Assembly: GCF_902506435.1 (NCBI RefSeq)
Contig: NZ_LR733215.1
Coordinates: forward strand, 3,407,543-3,471,542
Length of the DNA: 64,000 nucleotides
Source of the DNA: Nocardioides sp. AX2bis
GTDB taxonomy: Bacteria > Actinomycetota > Actinomycetes > Propionibacteriales > Nocardioidaceae
Direction of reading: 5' to 3'
Positions 29,345 to 38,514 of the stretch are shown piece by piece. The translations under genes and the position numbers were made by a program. Each line of letters opens with the position of its first letter. Position 1 is the first letter of the stretch. A model generated the notes under the pieces. The model searched no databases and was not told the DNA's origin. It saw only the letters and a list, made by a program, of their open reading frames with translations.

Positions 29345-31005
29345 TGGGTCACCATCCCGGGGACGAGGAGCGTGGTCAGGGCGGGGTCGTAGACCTCGAC
29401 CAGCTGGGCGAGGGTCGGGCCGGACGTCGTGGCCGGGGCGGTACGGGTGGGGCCGAACGCGGCCCGGTTGCCCAGGACGCCGCCGAGCAGGCCGCCGCCG
29501 TTGCCGCCGCCACCGCCGCCGCCGAGGAGGCCGCCGCCGCCCAGGAGGCCGCCGCCGCCGTTGCCCCCGTTGCCGCCGCCCAGGAGGCCACCGCCACCGC
29601 CGCCGAGCAGGTCAGGCAGACCACCGAGGAGGTCGTCGAGGACCCCGGGGAGCAGGTCGCCGTTCTGGTCGCAGAACGGCAGGTCGAGACCGGTCGTGCC
29701 GGAGACCGCGTCGCAGATGTCGGAGAGCAGGTTGGTGCAGGCCTCCGGGAGCTGCTCGTTCAGGCCGTTGGCCACGCAGTCCTGCACGACGTCGTTCAAC
29801 GCCTCGCAGGCTCCCTCGGGGTCGAGCTGCTTGAGGGCTTGCGCCAGGGCCTTCTCGAGCGCGTCGCCGAGCGGCAGGTTCGGCTGGTTCTCCTGGATCT
29901 GCTCCAAGATCGGGCCCAACGCCTCACCGAGCTGCTGGGAGCCGTCCCCGATGATGTTGCAGGGGATGCCGGGGATGTCCGGCGGGTCGGTCAACGGGTC
30001 GCTGAGGTCGAGGTCGAGCTCGATCGAGAGGTTGGTGTAGTCGCCCATGTGCAGGTTGCGGGCGACCTGCGGGTCGCGCCCGACGACCTCGTCCACGAAC
30101 GGGTAGGTCAGGAACACGTTGAAGGCGTTGACGAAGTCGTCGCCGGAGTTCGCGAGCTGCGTGAGCACCGGCTGGAGGTTCTCCAGCGTCTCGATGGTCA
30201 CGGCCTTGGAGCGGCGGATGACCCCGACCCCGACGTCGCCGAGGTCCTCGAGCGCGGTCAGCATCCGGACCAGGTCGTCGCGCTGGCGGTCGATCGAGTC
30301 CAGGGCGCTGGGCAGCTGCTCGAGGGCGTTGTCGATGCTGGGCTGCTGGTCGCGCACGGCCAGCGAGAGCTCGTTGAGCTTCTCGATCGCGGTGACGATG
30401 TCGGCCTTGTTGGCGTCGAGCTGGCCCATGAAGGAGTCCAGCTGCTGGAGCAGCTGCTTGGTGGTGCCCTCCCGGCCCTCGAGGGTCTTGTTCAGCTCGA
30501 CGGTGATCGTCTTGAGCTGGCCCACGCCGCCGCCGTTGAGGATCAGGCTGAGCGCGCCCAGCACCTCCTCGACCTCGGGGTTGCGCCCGGTGCGCGAGAG
30601 CGGGATGTCCTCGCCGTCCTCGAGCTCGCCGCTGGCGCCGGCCGGCGGCGGCGCGAGCTCGACGAACTTCTCGCCGAGCAGGCTGGTCTGGCGGATCTCG
30701 GCCACGGCGTTGTCGGGCAGGTCGAGGTCGTTGCGCAGCACGAGGTCGACCTCGGCGCTGAAGCCCTTCAGTCGCACGTCGCTGACCTGGCCGACGTTGA
30801 CGTCGTTGACCTTGACCGTCGACTTGGGGACCAGGTCGAGCACGTCGCGGAAGGCGACGGTCACCGTGATCGGGTCGTCGCCGACGTCGGCGCCACCGGG
30901 CAGGGGCAGCTCGTAGACGTCGAAGTCGGCGCCGCCGCAGCCGGTCAGCAGCAGTGTGCCGGCCAGGCCGAGCGCCACGCGCCGCAGGATCCGTCGGGTG
31001 CTCAT
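29341..31005 (-). CDS. MceE: lipoprotein MCE subunit with long Gly/Leu-rich tail
   Basis: 554 residues, longer than usual. The signal sequence ends in the lipobox LLLTGCGG, so the mature protein should be lipidated at Cys. This is the LprK/MceE-type subunit. The MCE domain follows (VKVNDVNVGQVSDVRLKGFS, then SLLGEKFVELAPPP), with a helical barrel region to about residue 300. A Cys-containing segment (about 340-440) precedes a low-complexity stretch of repeated LLGG and polyglycine (about 460-520). ATG 31005 overlaps the upstream stop; the longer open frame to 31185 belongs to the preceding gene. Confidence 0.92.
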   Translation of the reverse strand: MSTRRILRRVALGLAGTLLLTGCGGADFDVYELPLPGGADVGDDPITVTVAFRDVLDLVPKSTVKVNDVNVGQVSDVRLKGFSAEVDLVLRNDLDLPDNAVAEIRQTSLLGEKFVELAPPPAGASGELEDGEDIPLSRTGRNPEVEEVLGALSLILNGGGVGQLKTITVELNKTLEGREGTTKQLLQQLDSFMGQLDANKADIVTAIEKLNELSLAVRDQQPSIDNALEQLPSALDSIDRQRDDLVRMLTALEDLGDVGVGVIRRSKAVTIETLENLQPVLTQLANSGDDFVNAFNVFLTYPFVDEVVGRDPQVARNLHMGDYTNLSIELDLDLSDPLTDPPDIPGIPCNIIGDGSQQLGEALGPILEQIQENQPNLPLGDALEKALAQALKQLDPEGACEALNDVVQDCVANGLNEQLPEACTNLLSDICDAVSGTTGLDLPFCDQNGDLLPGVLDDLLGGLPDLLGGGGGGLLGGGNGGNGGGGLLGGGGLLGGGGGGGNGGGLLGGVLGNRAAFGPTRTAPATTSGPTLAQLVEVYDPALTTLLVPGMVTQ

Positions 31006-32177
31006 CGGGTGCCCTCCACCAGTCCGCCGAGGCTCGGGTCGAAGCGCTCGCCGTAGGACGTACCGGTCCCGGCCCCGAGGAACGGGGCACGGTTGTTGCC
31101 CTGCTGGAGGATGTCGTCGACCAGCAGCTCGATCGCGTCGCAGGCCCCGCCGTTCGTGGGGTCGTTGGGCTCCACCAGGCCGCACAGGAACCGGCTGGGG
31201 TCGCTGAGGATCTGCTCCGGGAGCATCCCGAGGTTGGCGTTGGTGTCGAGCGTGCCGGCCTCGGGGTTGTAGGTCAGGGCGAGGTTGTTCAGCGCCACCG
31301 GGGCCACCTCGAGCACCTCGTCGAGCGCGGCCCGCCGGTCCGAGAGGATCTTCGCCACGTCGTTCAGCCCGGCGATGTCCTCGGTGAGGATGTCGCGGTT
31401 GTCGCGGACGAACCGACCGACCTCGGTCAGCGCGGTGGCCAGGTTGGACAGCGCGGCGCGCAGCTCCTCCCGCTCACCGGACAGCACCGAGGAGACCTGC
31501 GCCAGGGACTGGTTGAAGTCCCGGACGGTCTGGTCGTTGTCGGCCAGGGTCTCGACGAACTGACCGAGCTCCGCGGTGGCACCGAAGAGCTCCTCCTTGT
31601 TGTCGTCCAGCGTGGTGGTCAGGGTGCTGAAGTCGCGGATGGTCTGGTTGAACGACTCCCCCTGACCGGCGAAGTTGTCCGCGGTCGACTCGAGCAGGTC
31701 GGTCAGCGCCCCGTTCGCGTTGGCCCCGTCGGGGCCGAGGGCGACCGAGAGGTCGTTGAGGCTGGAGTAGATCTGGTCCAGCTCGATCGGCACCGACGTG
31801 CGGTCCAGCCCGAGCTCGGCGCCGTCGGCCAGCGTCTCGGTGCTGGCACCCTCACGCCCGTACGGCGGGGTGAGCTGCACGAACCGGTCCCCCACGATCG
31901 AGGGCGCCACGATCACCGCGGTCGCATCGGCCGGGATGTCGGTCGCGGAGTCGTAGCTCATCTCGACGCGGACGGCGGTCCCCTCGGGGGTGACGGTGTC
32001 GACGGTGCCGACGGGCACCCCGAGCACGCGCACGTCGCTGCCCTCGTAGACCGAGATGGCCCGGGGGAACAGCGCGGTGACGCTCTTGCGGTCGTCCCCG
32101 TCGAGCATCACCAGCGCACCGGCGAGCACGAGGGCGACCACGACCAGGGGCCCGACGGCCCTCTTCAGCGCGTTCAT
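31002..32177 (-). CDS. MceD: MCE family subunit
   Basis: 391 residues with an N-terminal helix (VGPLVVVALVLAGALVM), the MCE domain (YEGSDVRVLGVPVGTVDTVT, then SIVGDRFVQLTPPY) and a long helical stretch (about 140-300) with regular DNK/DNR-type turns. The C-terminal part has FLCGLVEPNDPTNGGACDAI. The position between MceC and MceE and the one- to four-base overlaps fix its place in the operon. Family role: part of the periplasmic lipid tunnel. Confidence 0.92.
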   Translation of the reverse strand: MNALKRAVGPLVVVALVLAGALVMLDGDDRKSVTALFPRAISVYEGSDVRVLGVPVGTVDTVTPEGTAVRVEMSYDSATDIPADATAVIVAPSIVGDRFVQLTPPYGREGASTETLADGAELGLDRTSVPIELDQIYSSLNDLSVALGPDGANANGALTDLLESTADNFAGQGESFNQTIRDFSTLTTTLDDNKEELFGATAELGQFVETLADNDQTVRDFNQSLAQVSSVLSGEREELRAALSNLATALTEVGRFVRDNRDILTEDIAGLNDVAKILSDRRAALDEVLEVAPVALNNLALTYNPEAGTLDTNANLGMLPEQILSDPSRFLCGLVEPNDPTNGGACDAIELLVDDILQQGNNRAPFLGAGTGTSYGERFDPSLGGLVEGTR

Positions 32178-33166
32178 CAGTTGCCCCCGACCGGGAGGCC
32201 GTTGCCGAGGTCCGGCACCGGCGGGATGTTCTCGATGTAGGTGTCGAACCAGGGTCCGTTGCCGAGGGTGTTGGCGAAGACCCGGTAGAAGGGCGCCATC
32301 AGTCGCAGGCTCTCGTCGAGGTTCTCACCGTTGGCGTTCAGCACGTCGAGCACCTCGTCCACCTCACGCAGCGCCGGCTCCAGGTCGGCCCGGGTCTGGC
32401 GCACCAGCAGGGTCAGCTCCTCCGAGAGCGTCGAGGTCGAGACCAGCAGGGCGTTGATCTGCTCGCGGCGGGCCACCAGGGCCCGGAAGAGCACGTCGGC
32501 GTCGCGCATCAGCGCGATGATGTCCTCGTCCCGCTCGTCGAGCACGGAGGAGAACCGCTCCAGGTTCACCAGCAGCGACTGGATCTGGTCGTCGCGGGCG
32601 GCGATGTTCGACGACAGCCGCGACACCCCGTCCAATGCGCCGCGGAACTCCTCGGGCGTGTTGCGGGTGAGGTCGGCCAGCGTCGTCAGCGACGCGGCGA
32701 GCTGCTCGGTGTCGACGTCGTCCACGGTCTCCGACAGGCCCTCGAACGCCTCCACCACGTCGTACGGCGAGGAGGTGCGCTCCAGCGGGATCTCGGCGCC
32801 CTCGTCGAGCTGGCCCTCGCCGCTGGGCTGGAGGGCCAGGAACATGTCGCCGAGCAGGGTCTTGACCTTGATCGCAGCACCGGTGTCGGTGCCGAACGCC
32901 GAGTCGGTCTTGATGGTGAAGGTGGCCTTGACGCGGCCCTCCTCGACGACCAGCTCGTCGACCTGGCCGACGCGGACACCGGCGATGCGGACCTCGTCAC
33001 CGGGCTCGAGGCCGCCGGCCTCGGAGAAGGAGGCGTAGTAGGTGTCGCCGCCGCCGATCAGGGGCAGGTCCTGGGCGCGGAAGCCCGCGACCAGCAGGCC
33101 CGCCACGGCGGTCAGGCTGATCGCCCCGATGATGACGGGGTTGCGCTCGCGGAACGGGGTGCTCAT
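32177..33166 (-). CDS. MceC: MCE family subunit
   Basis: 329 residues. An N-terminal helix (IIGAISLTAVAGLLVAGF) leads to an MCE domain with GLEPGDEVRIAGVRVGQVDE and KTLLGDMFLALQPSG, then helices to the C-terminus ending in a short Pro/Gly tail. Its stop TGA overlaps the MceD ATG by one base (TGATG). It is one of the six MCE proteins expected to form the heterohexamer. Confidence 0.92.
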   Translation of the reverse strand: MSTPFRERNPVIIGAISLTAVAGLLVAGFRAQDLPLIGGGDTYYASFSEAGGLEPGDEVRIAGVRVGQVDELVVEEGRVKATFTIKTDSAFGTDTGAAIKVKTLLGDMFLALQPSGEGQLDEGAEIPLERTSSPYDVVEAFEGLSETVDDVDTEQLAASLTTLADLTRNTPEEFRGALDGVSRLSSNIAARDDQIQSLLVNLERFSSVLDERDEDIIALMRDADVLFRALVARREQINALLVSTSTLSEELTLLVRQTRADLEPALREVDEVLDVLNANGENLDESLRLMAPFYRVFANTLGNGPWFDTYIENIPPVPDLGNGLPVGGN

Positions 33167-34230
33167 CCGAGGTCACACCTCTCGGCGTTGGTGCTGTACT
33201 CGAGGGGCAGCGACTGGGGCAGGTCGATCGGCAGGCCACCGAGCTCGTCGACGACCGGCAGGTCGATGCGGCCCTTGAAGTCGCAGAGGTAGAAGTTGAA
33301 CCAGGACCCGTACGTCGCGGTCCGGCCGATCTTGTTCAGCTTGATCGGCAGCACCTTCATCGCCCGGTCCAGCTCGCCCTTGTTCTCGTTGATGTTGCCG
33401 GCGAAGCGGCGCAGCTGCGAGACGTCCTGGACCAGCGGGGGCCGGATGCCCTTCACCAGCCCGGCGGTCTCGACCGAGAGCTCCGAGATGCCGTCGAGCG
33501 AGCCGAGGATGGCCTCGCGGTCGTCCTTCAGCCCGCCCACGAGGCGGCGGAAGGACAGGATCAGGTCGCTGAGCTGCTCGTCGCGGTCGGCGAGGTGGTC
33601 GAGGACGAAGTCCAGGTTCTCCAGCAGCTGGCCGATCACCTCGTCGCGGTCGGCCAGGGTGCTGGTGACCGACGCGGTGTGGCCCAGCAGGCTCTCCAGC
33701 GTCCCGCCCTCGCCCTGGAAGACCTGCACGATCTCGTACGACAGCTGGTTGATGTCCTCGGGCGAGAGCGCCTTGAACAGCGGCTTGAAGCCGTTGAACA
33801 GCACCGTGAGGTCGAGCGCGGGCGCGGTGCGCGAGACCGGGATGGTGTCGCCGGGCTCGAGCCGGACGTCGTCGCCGATCTCCTCGGTGAGCGAGATGTA
33901 GCGCTGGCCGACCAGGTTGCGGTAGCGGATCGTGGCGAACGTGCGGCCGGTCATCGGGACGTCGGTGGAGACGTCGAAGGAGACCAGCGCGAGGTCCCGG
34001 TCGACCACCGTCACGTCGGCGACGGTGCCGACCTTCACGCCGGCGACGCGGACGTCGTCGCCCTTGACCACGCCGGTGGCGTCGGAGAAGACCGCCCGGT
34101 AGTCCTCGCGCTCGCCGAAGGAGATGTTGCCGATCAGGATCACCAGGACCCCGGTGAGGAGGCTGGTGACCAGCACGAAGGTGATCAGCCGGACGAAGTC
34201 CTTGCTGGTCTTGGCGTCGAAGAGCTTCAC
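33163..34230 (-). CDS. MceB: MCE family subunit
   Basis: 355 residues. An N-terminal helix (FVLVTSLLTGVLVILIGNI) precedes an MCE domain (GVVKGDDVRVAGVKVGTVAD, then RNLVGQRYISLTEE) and a long helical region with acidic DRDE turns. The C-terminus contains NFYLCDFKGRIDLPV, typical of MceB subunits. It overlaps both neighbours by four bases. Confidence 0.92.
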   Translation of the reverse strand: MKLFDAKTSKDFVRLITFVLVTSLLTGVLVILIGNISFGEREDYRAVFSDATGVVKGDDVRVAGVKVGTVADVTVVDRDLALVSFDVSTDVPMTGRTFATIRYRNLVGQRYISLTEEIGDDVRLEPGDTIPVSRTAPALDLTVLFNGFKPLFKALSPEDINQLSYEIVQVFQGEGGTLESLLGHTASVTSTLADRDEVIGQLLENLDFVLDHLADRDEQLSDLILSFRRLVGGLKDDREAILGSLDGISELSVETAGLVKGIRPPLVQDVSQLRRFAGNINENKGELDRAMKVLPIKLNKIGRTATYGSWFNFYLCDFKGRIDLPVVDELGGLPIDLPQSLPLEYSTNAERCDLG

Positions 34231-35516
34231 CGCAGCCCCACCTTCGCGCCGCGCGCCATCGGCGCGACCAGCAGCGGCCCGAGGTCCGGGACGTCGGTGG
34301 TCGGCACGCCCATGCCGGGCGCGAGCAGGCCCTTGAGCACGTCGGACTCCTCACGGCTGCCGGCGAAGCCCATGCCGTCGCGCAGCCAGTAGCTCGGAGC
34401 GACGCGGGTGGTGCCCTTGCCGGTGGGCTCGTCCACGCCGTCGTCGAAGTTCGGGATGTCGTCGAAGGGGTTCGCCTGGGACCCCGGGGGGTTCGGCAGG
34501 TTCAGGCAGTCGGGTCCGCGCTTGTCCCCCAGCCGGGGCTGGTCGGCGGCGGTGTAGCCGCGCGGCTGGTTGGGGATCGTCTCCAGCACGATGTGCAGGG
34601 TGAAGTTGCGGAACGCCTCGGCCTGGCCCTTGCCGGCGTTGACGACGCCGCCGAGCAGGCAGGGGAACTCCGGCGAGTACTTCGCCAGCACCCGGAAGGA
34701 CGCCGCGCCCAGCTCGCCGGAGCGGACCAGGTTGTCGCCGTTGTCGCGCAGGAAGGTCCGGGTCGTGTCGGAGAACGAGGCCACGTCGTTGAACAGCGCC
34801 TGGAGCTTGGCCTCGCGGTCCTCGAGCGTCCCGGTGGTGATCACGGTGTTGTCCAGGATGGTGCCCAGCTCGGGCAGCACGTCGGCGTAGATGTCGGAGG
34901 TCTGCGAGGCCAGCCGGAGGTCCTCGACGAGCAGCGGGATCTCCGGGTTGATCTTGCGCAGGTACGCCTCGGTGACCTCGATCGTCTCCCCCACCTGCTC
35001 GCCCCGGCCCTCGAGGGCCGTGGACAGGGCGTTCAGCGTCATGTTCAGCTCGGCCGGCTGCACGGTGCGCAGCAGCGGGTAGAGGTCGTTGAGGACCTCC
35101 TCCACCTCGGTGGCCACCGCGGTCTGCTCGACGGTGTCGGCGGCGGTGATGTGCTCCGACGACGGCTCGGGGGGCACGACGAGCGAGACGTACTTCTCGC
35201 CGAAGAGCGTCTTGGGCAGGATCGCGCCGGTGACGTTCTCGGGGATGATGTCGACCTGGTCGGGGTAGAGGCCGAGGGTCACCTCGGCGCCGTCCTCGGT
35301 GGGCTCGAAGTCGAGCACCTCCCCCACGATCACGCCGCGGATCTTCACGTCGGCACGCTCGGGCAGCTGCAGCCCGATCTTGGAGGTCTGCAGGGCGACC
35401 TCCTCGTAGGTGACGAACTGCTTGGAGAAGATCCCGTACGTCAGGTACGCCGCCGCCAGCAGCAGGAGAAGGAAGGCGACGCCGAGCGTCTTGTACATCG
35501 CGAGCAGCTTGGTCAT
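34227..35516 (-). CDS. MceA: MCE family subunit
   Basis: 429 residues from ATG 35516, which overlaps the permease stop (TGATG). An N-terminal helix (LGVAFLLLLLAAAYLTYGIF) is followed by the MCE domain with ERADVKIRGVIVGEVLDFEP and KTLFGEKYVSLVVPPEP, a helical region at about 130-270 and a C-terminal part with YSPEFPCLLGGVVNAG. This is the first MCE subunit after the permeases. The frame runs further upstream, but that is the permease coding region. Confidence 0.92.
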   Translation of the reverse strand: MTKLLAMYKTLGVAFLLLLLAAAYLTYGIFSKQFVTYEEVALQTSKIGLQLPERADVKIRGVIVGEVLDFEPTEDGAEVTLGLYPDQVDIIPENVTGAILPKTLFGEKYVSLVVPPEPSSEHITAADTVEQTAVATEVEEVLNDLYPLLRTVQPAELNMTLNALSTALEGRGEQVGETIEVTEAYLRKINPEIPLLVEDLRLASQTSDIYADVLPELGTILDNTVITTGTLEDREAKLQALFNDVASFSDTTRTFLRDNGDNLVRSGELGAASFRVLAKYSPEFPCLLGGVVNAGKGQAEAFRNFTLHIVLETIPNQPRGYTAADQPRLGDKRGPDCLNLPNPPGSQANPFDDIPNFDDGVDEPTGKGTTRVAPSYWLRDGMGFAGSREESDVLKGLLAPGMGVPTTDVPDLGPLLVAPMARGAKVGLR

Positions 35517-36343
35517 CAGCCGGCCAGCCTCACGGTCGTGGTGGTGCCCCAGATGGCCATGGACAGGAACAGGTCGATCACGTTGACGGCCACGATGCTG
35601 GTCCGCACGGCGCGGCCGACCGCGACGCCCACACCTGCGGGCCCGCCGCCGGCGGTGTAGCCGTGGTAGCAGTGGATCAGGATCACCACGACGGCGAACA
35701 CCAGGACCTTGCCGAAGGACCACAGCACGTCGCCGGGCGGCAGGAACTGGTTGAAGTAGTAGTCGTAGGTGCCCGCGCTCTGGCCGTAGAACTGCGTGAC
35801 GGTGAGCCGGGTGGCGAAGTACGAGGACAGCAGACCCACGACGTAGAGCGGGATGATCGCGATCAGCCCGCCGACGATGCGGGTGGTGACCAGGAACGGC
35901 ATCGAGGGGATCGCCATCACCTCGAGGGCGTCGACCTCCTCGGAGATCCGCATCGCGCCGAGCTGGGCGGTGAAGCCGCAGCCCACCGTGGCGGCCAGGG
36001 CGATGCCGGCGACCAGCGGGGCGATCTCGCGGGTGTTGAAGTAGGCCGACACGAAGCCCGCGAACGGCGCGGTGCCGATCTGGTCGAGCGCGGCGTACCC
36101 CGAGAGACCCACCTGGGCACCGGTGAAGAAGGTCATCGCCGCGATGACGCCGACGGTGCCGCCGATGACGGCCAGCGCCCCGGAGCCGAGGGTGACCTCG
36201 GCCAGGATCCTCAGGATCTCCTTCGGGTAGCGCTTGACCGACCGAGGGGTCGCGGCCAGGGCGCGCAGGTAGAACGACAGCTGCTCGCCCATGGTGTCCA
36301 GCGACGACAGCGGTCGCTGGTAGACGGATCGGATCCCGGCCAT
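35516..36343 (-). CDS. YrbEB: MlaE-type permease of the mce operon
   Basis: 275 residues with about six membrane segments. It is the second of two MlaE-family permeases. The conserved core around GIALAATVGCGFTAQLGAMR and ISEEVDALEVMAI is the coupling helix that contacts the ATPase. Near the C-terminus GYTAGGGPAGVGVAVGRAVR matches the family. It forms the transmembrane part of the lipid importer with YrbEA. It starts four bases from the end of the preceding gene. Confidence 0.93.
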   Translation of the reverse strand: MAGIRSVYQRPLSSLDTMGEQLSFYLRALAATPRSVKRYPKEILRILAEVTLGSGALAVIGGTVGVIAAMTFFTGAQVGLSGYAALDQIGTAPFAGFVSAYFNTREIAPLVAGIALAATVGCGFTAQLGAMRISEEVDALEVMAIPSMPFLVTTRIVGGLIAIIPLYVVGLLSSYFATRLTVTQFYGQSAGTYDYYFNQFLPPGDVLWSFGKVLVFAVVVILIHCYHGYTAGGGPAGVGVAVGRAVRTSIVAVNVIDLFLSMAIWGTTTTVRLAG

Positions 36344-36347
36344 CTGA

Positions 36348-37133
36348 TCAGCCCGTCTTCGGTGGGATGACTTGGAGGTAGATGGCGCTGATGATGAAGT
36401 TCACGATGAACAGCAGCACGAAGGTGATGACCACCGACTCGTTCACGGCGTCACCCACGCCCTTGGGCCCGCCGCCGGCGTTGATCCCCTTGTACGCGGC
36501 CACGATCGCCGCGATCAGCCCGAAGATCAGGGCCTTGACCAGGCCCACCCACAGGTCGGGCAGCTGCGCCAGCGCGGTGAAGCTGGCGATGTAGGCACCG
36601 GGCGTGCCGCCCTGCAGGCCGACGTTGAAGACGTAGCCGCCGGCCACGCCCACCACGCTGACCATGCCGTTGAGGAACACCGCGACGAGCATGCAGCCCA
36701 GGACGCGGGGCACGACGAGGCGCTGGATCGGGTCGATGCCCAGCACCATCATCGCGTCGAGCTCCTCGCGGATCTTGCGCGCCCCGAGGTCGGCGGCGAT
36801 CGCCGACCCGCCGGCACCTGCGATCAGCAGTGCGGTCGCGATCGGGGCGGCCTGCTGCACCACCGCCAGCACCGACGCCGAGCCCGTGAAGGACTGCGCG
36901 CCGAACTGCCGGATCAGCCCACCCACCTGCAGCGCGATCACCGCACCGAAGGGGATGGCGACCAGGGCGGTCGGCACGATCGTCACCGACGCCACGAACC
37001 AGGCCTGCTGGATGAACTCGCGGGTCTGGAACGGGCGACGGAACAGGGCCCGTCCCACGTCGAGCGCGAAGGCGAAGAGGGTCCCGGCCGCCCCGACGGG
37101 CTTGAGGAACCTCGCGCTGGTCAGCGACGACAC
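36348..37133 (-). CDS. YrbEA: MlaE-type permease of the mce operon
   Basis: 261 residues, five to six membrane segments, MlaE family. GAGGSAIAADLGARKIREEL followed by DAMMVLGIDPIQRLVVPRVL is the conserved coupling region, and INAGGGPKGVGDAVNESVV lies near the end. It pairs with YrbEB. It begins three bases after the ATPase gene stop, supporting one transcript. Confidence 0.93.
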   Translation of the reverse strand: MSSLTSARFLKPVGAAGTLFAFALDVGRALFRRPFQTREFIQQAWFVASVTIVPTALVAIPFGAVIALQVGGLIRQFGAQSFTGSASVLAVVQQAAPIATALLIAGAGGSAIAADLGARKIREELDAMMVLGIDPIQRLVVPRVLGCMLVAVFLNGMVSVVGVAGGYVFNVGLQGGTPGAYIASFTALAQLPDLWVGLVKALIFGLIAAIVAAYKGINAGGGPKGVGDAVNESVVITFVLLFIVNFIISAIYLQVIPPKTG

Positions 37134-37136
37134 CGA

Positions 37137-38090
37137 TCAGGCCCCCGTGGTCATGGACATGTTGTCGTCGAAGGACCCCGGGGGCGGGGTGACGCCGTTG
37201 TCGCGGCACCAGGCACCGGGCTCGCGCTGGCTGCGGCGCGGGATGCCGTTGGACGGCTCGAGCTGCATCGGGATCGGGGGCAGCGCCGGCAGCTCCTGGT
37301 CGGACTCGGCCGCCAGCTCGTCGGCGTCCTTCTCCTCCGACATGCCGATCGGGCCGACCTTCTGCGCGTTCAGGAACTGGCGCACGACCGGCTCCTCGGA
37401 GCTCAGCAGCATCTCGCGGGGGCCGAACATGGCCAGGTGCTTGTGGTAGAGCAGGCCGATGTTGTCCGGCACCGTCCGGGCGGTGTTGATGTCGTGGGTG
37501 ACGATCAGGAACGTGGCGTCGATCTGGGCGTTGAGGTCGACGATCAGCTGGTTCAGGAACGACGTGCGCACCGGGTCCAGCCCCGAGTCGGGCTCGTCGA
37601 AGAGGACGATCTCGGGGTCGAGCACGAGCGCCCGGGCCAGGCCGGCGCGCTTGCGCATCCCGCCCGAGATCTCTCCGGGCAGCTTGTCCTCGGTGCCGAG
37701 GAGACCGACGAGGTCGAGCTTCTCCATGACCACGTCGCGGACCTCGGACTCGGACTTCTTCGTGTGCTCGCGCAGCGGGAAGGCGATGTTGTCGTAGAGG
37801 TTCATCGAGCCGAACATCGCGCCGTCCTGGAACAGGACGCCGAAGAGCTTGCGGATCTCGTAGAGCTCGCGCTCGGGGCAGCTGGCGATGTCGGTGCCCT
37901 CGATGATCACCGAGCCCCGGTCGGGCTTGAGCAGGCCGATCAGCGTCTTGAGGAACACCGACTTGCCCGTCCCCGACGGACCGAGCATCACGCAGATCTC
38001 GCCGGCCGGGATCGTGAGGGTCACGTCACCCCAGATCAGCTGCTTGCCGAACGACTTGGTCAGGTGCTCGACCTTGATCTCCACGCCCAC
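37137..38090 (-). CDS. MceG/Mkl: ABC ATPase of the Mce importer
   Basis: 317 residues from GTG 38090, chosen because GGGAGG lies eight bases upstream; the longer open frame to 38171 lacks such support. Walker A is GPSGTGKS (near residue 35), the signature is ISGGMRKRAGLARAL, Walker B is IVLFDEPDSGLD and the H-loop is VTHD. The C-terminal extension of about 75 residues beyond the ABC fold is characteristic of Mkl/MceG and needed for function in mycobacteria. It powers lipid or sterol import by the YrbEAB-MceA-F complex. In M. tuberculosis the same gene sits alone between rplL and rpoB. Confidence 0.93.
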   Translation of the reverse strand: MGVEIKVEHLTKSFGKQLIWGDVTLTIPAGEICVMLGPSGTGKSVFLKTLIGLLKPDRGSVIIEGTDIASCPERELYEIRKLFGVLFQDGAMFGSMNLYDNIAFPLREHTKKSESEVRDVVMEKLDLVGLLGTEDKLPGEISGGMRKRAGLARALVLDPEIVLFDEPDSGLDPVRTSFLNQLIVDLNAQIDATFLIVTHDINTARTVPDNIGLLYHKHLAMFGPREMLLSSEEPVVRQFLNAQKVGPIGMSEEKDADELAAESDQELPALPPIPMQLEPSNGIPRRSQREPGAWCRDNGVTPPPGSFDDNMSMTTGA

Positions 38091-38514
38091 TGCGTGTGCC
38101 TCCCTCGATCTCGTGGCCCCATGACCCGCGCCGGGTTGCCAGGCGCACGCCGTGCCACCGACTGGTAACAACGCCGGTGACCCGGCGAGGTTACGCGCTG
38201 GACTTGACGCACGTCACGTTTTTGCCGGCCTCCGGTGCACACTCGTGACCTGAGTCAGCGCCGGAGGCGTCAATCACCCCTCCGACCTGCACGGACGCCC
38301 CGACGACCGCCGACGACGTGACGCCGCTCACGTAGGTTACTCACGAGTCACCCCCTGCCCAGGCCGCTCCCGACCCCTGGACGACCCGACCTACGGGCGA
38401 GCAACGGGGCGTCCGGACGCACGACGGGGCGGGCACCGGTGAGGTGCCCGCCCCGTGGCGGTGTGCTGCTGTCGCAGCGTGGCCCGCCGAGGCGGGCCGG
38501 GTGTCAGGCGTGGG
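38091..38514 (-). other. 424-bp intergenic region upstream of the mce operon
   Basis: No gene is seen. It holds the rplL transcription end and the presumed mce promoter. Notable sites: TGACG and CGTCA arms around two bases (38205-38216), a candidate operator; TAACCT on the minus strand at 38193-38188 and again at 38339-38334, either possibly a -10 box; and ACTCGTGA near 38245 facing its reverse complement near 38343. No single promoter is convincing. Confidence 0.4.
38424..38456 (-). terminator. Terminator hairpin after rplL
   Basis: A perfect 14-bp stem (38424-38437 with 38443-38456) and a 5-base loop, about 60 bp past the rplL stop. A second short palindrome, GGCCCGCC/GGCGGGCC at 38481-38498, lies between it and rplL. 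The pair probably separates ribosomal-protein transcription from the mce operon. Confidence 0.7.
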
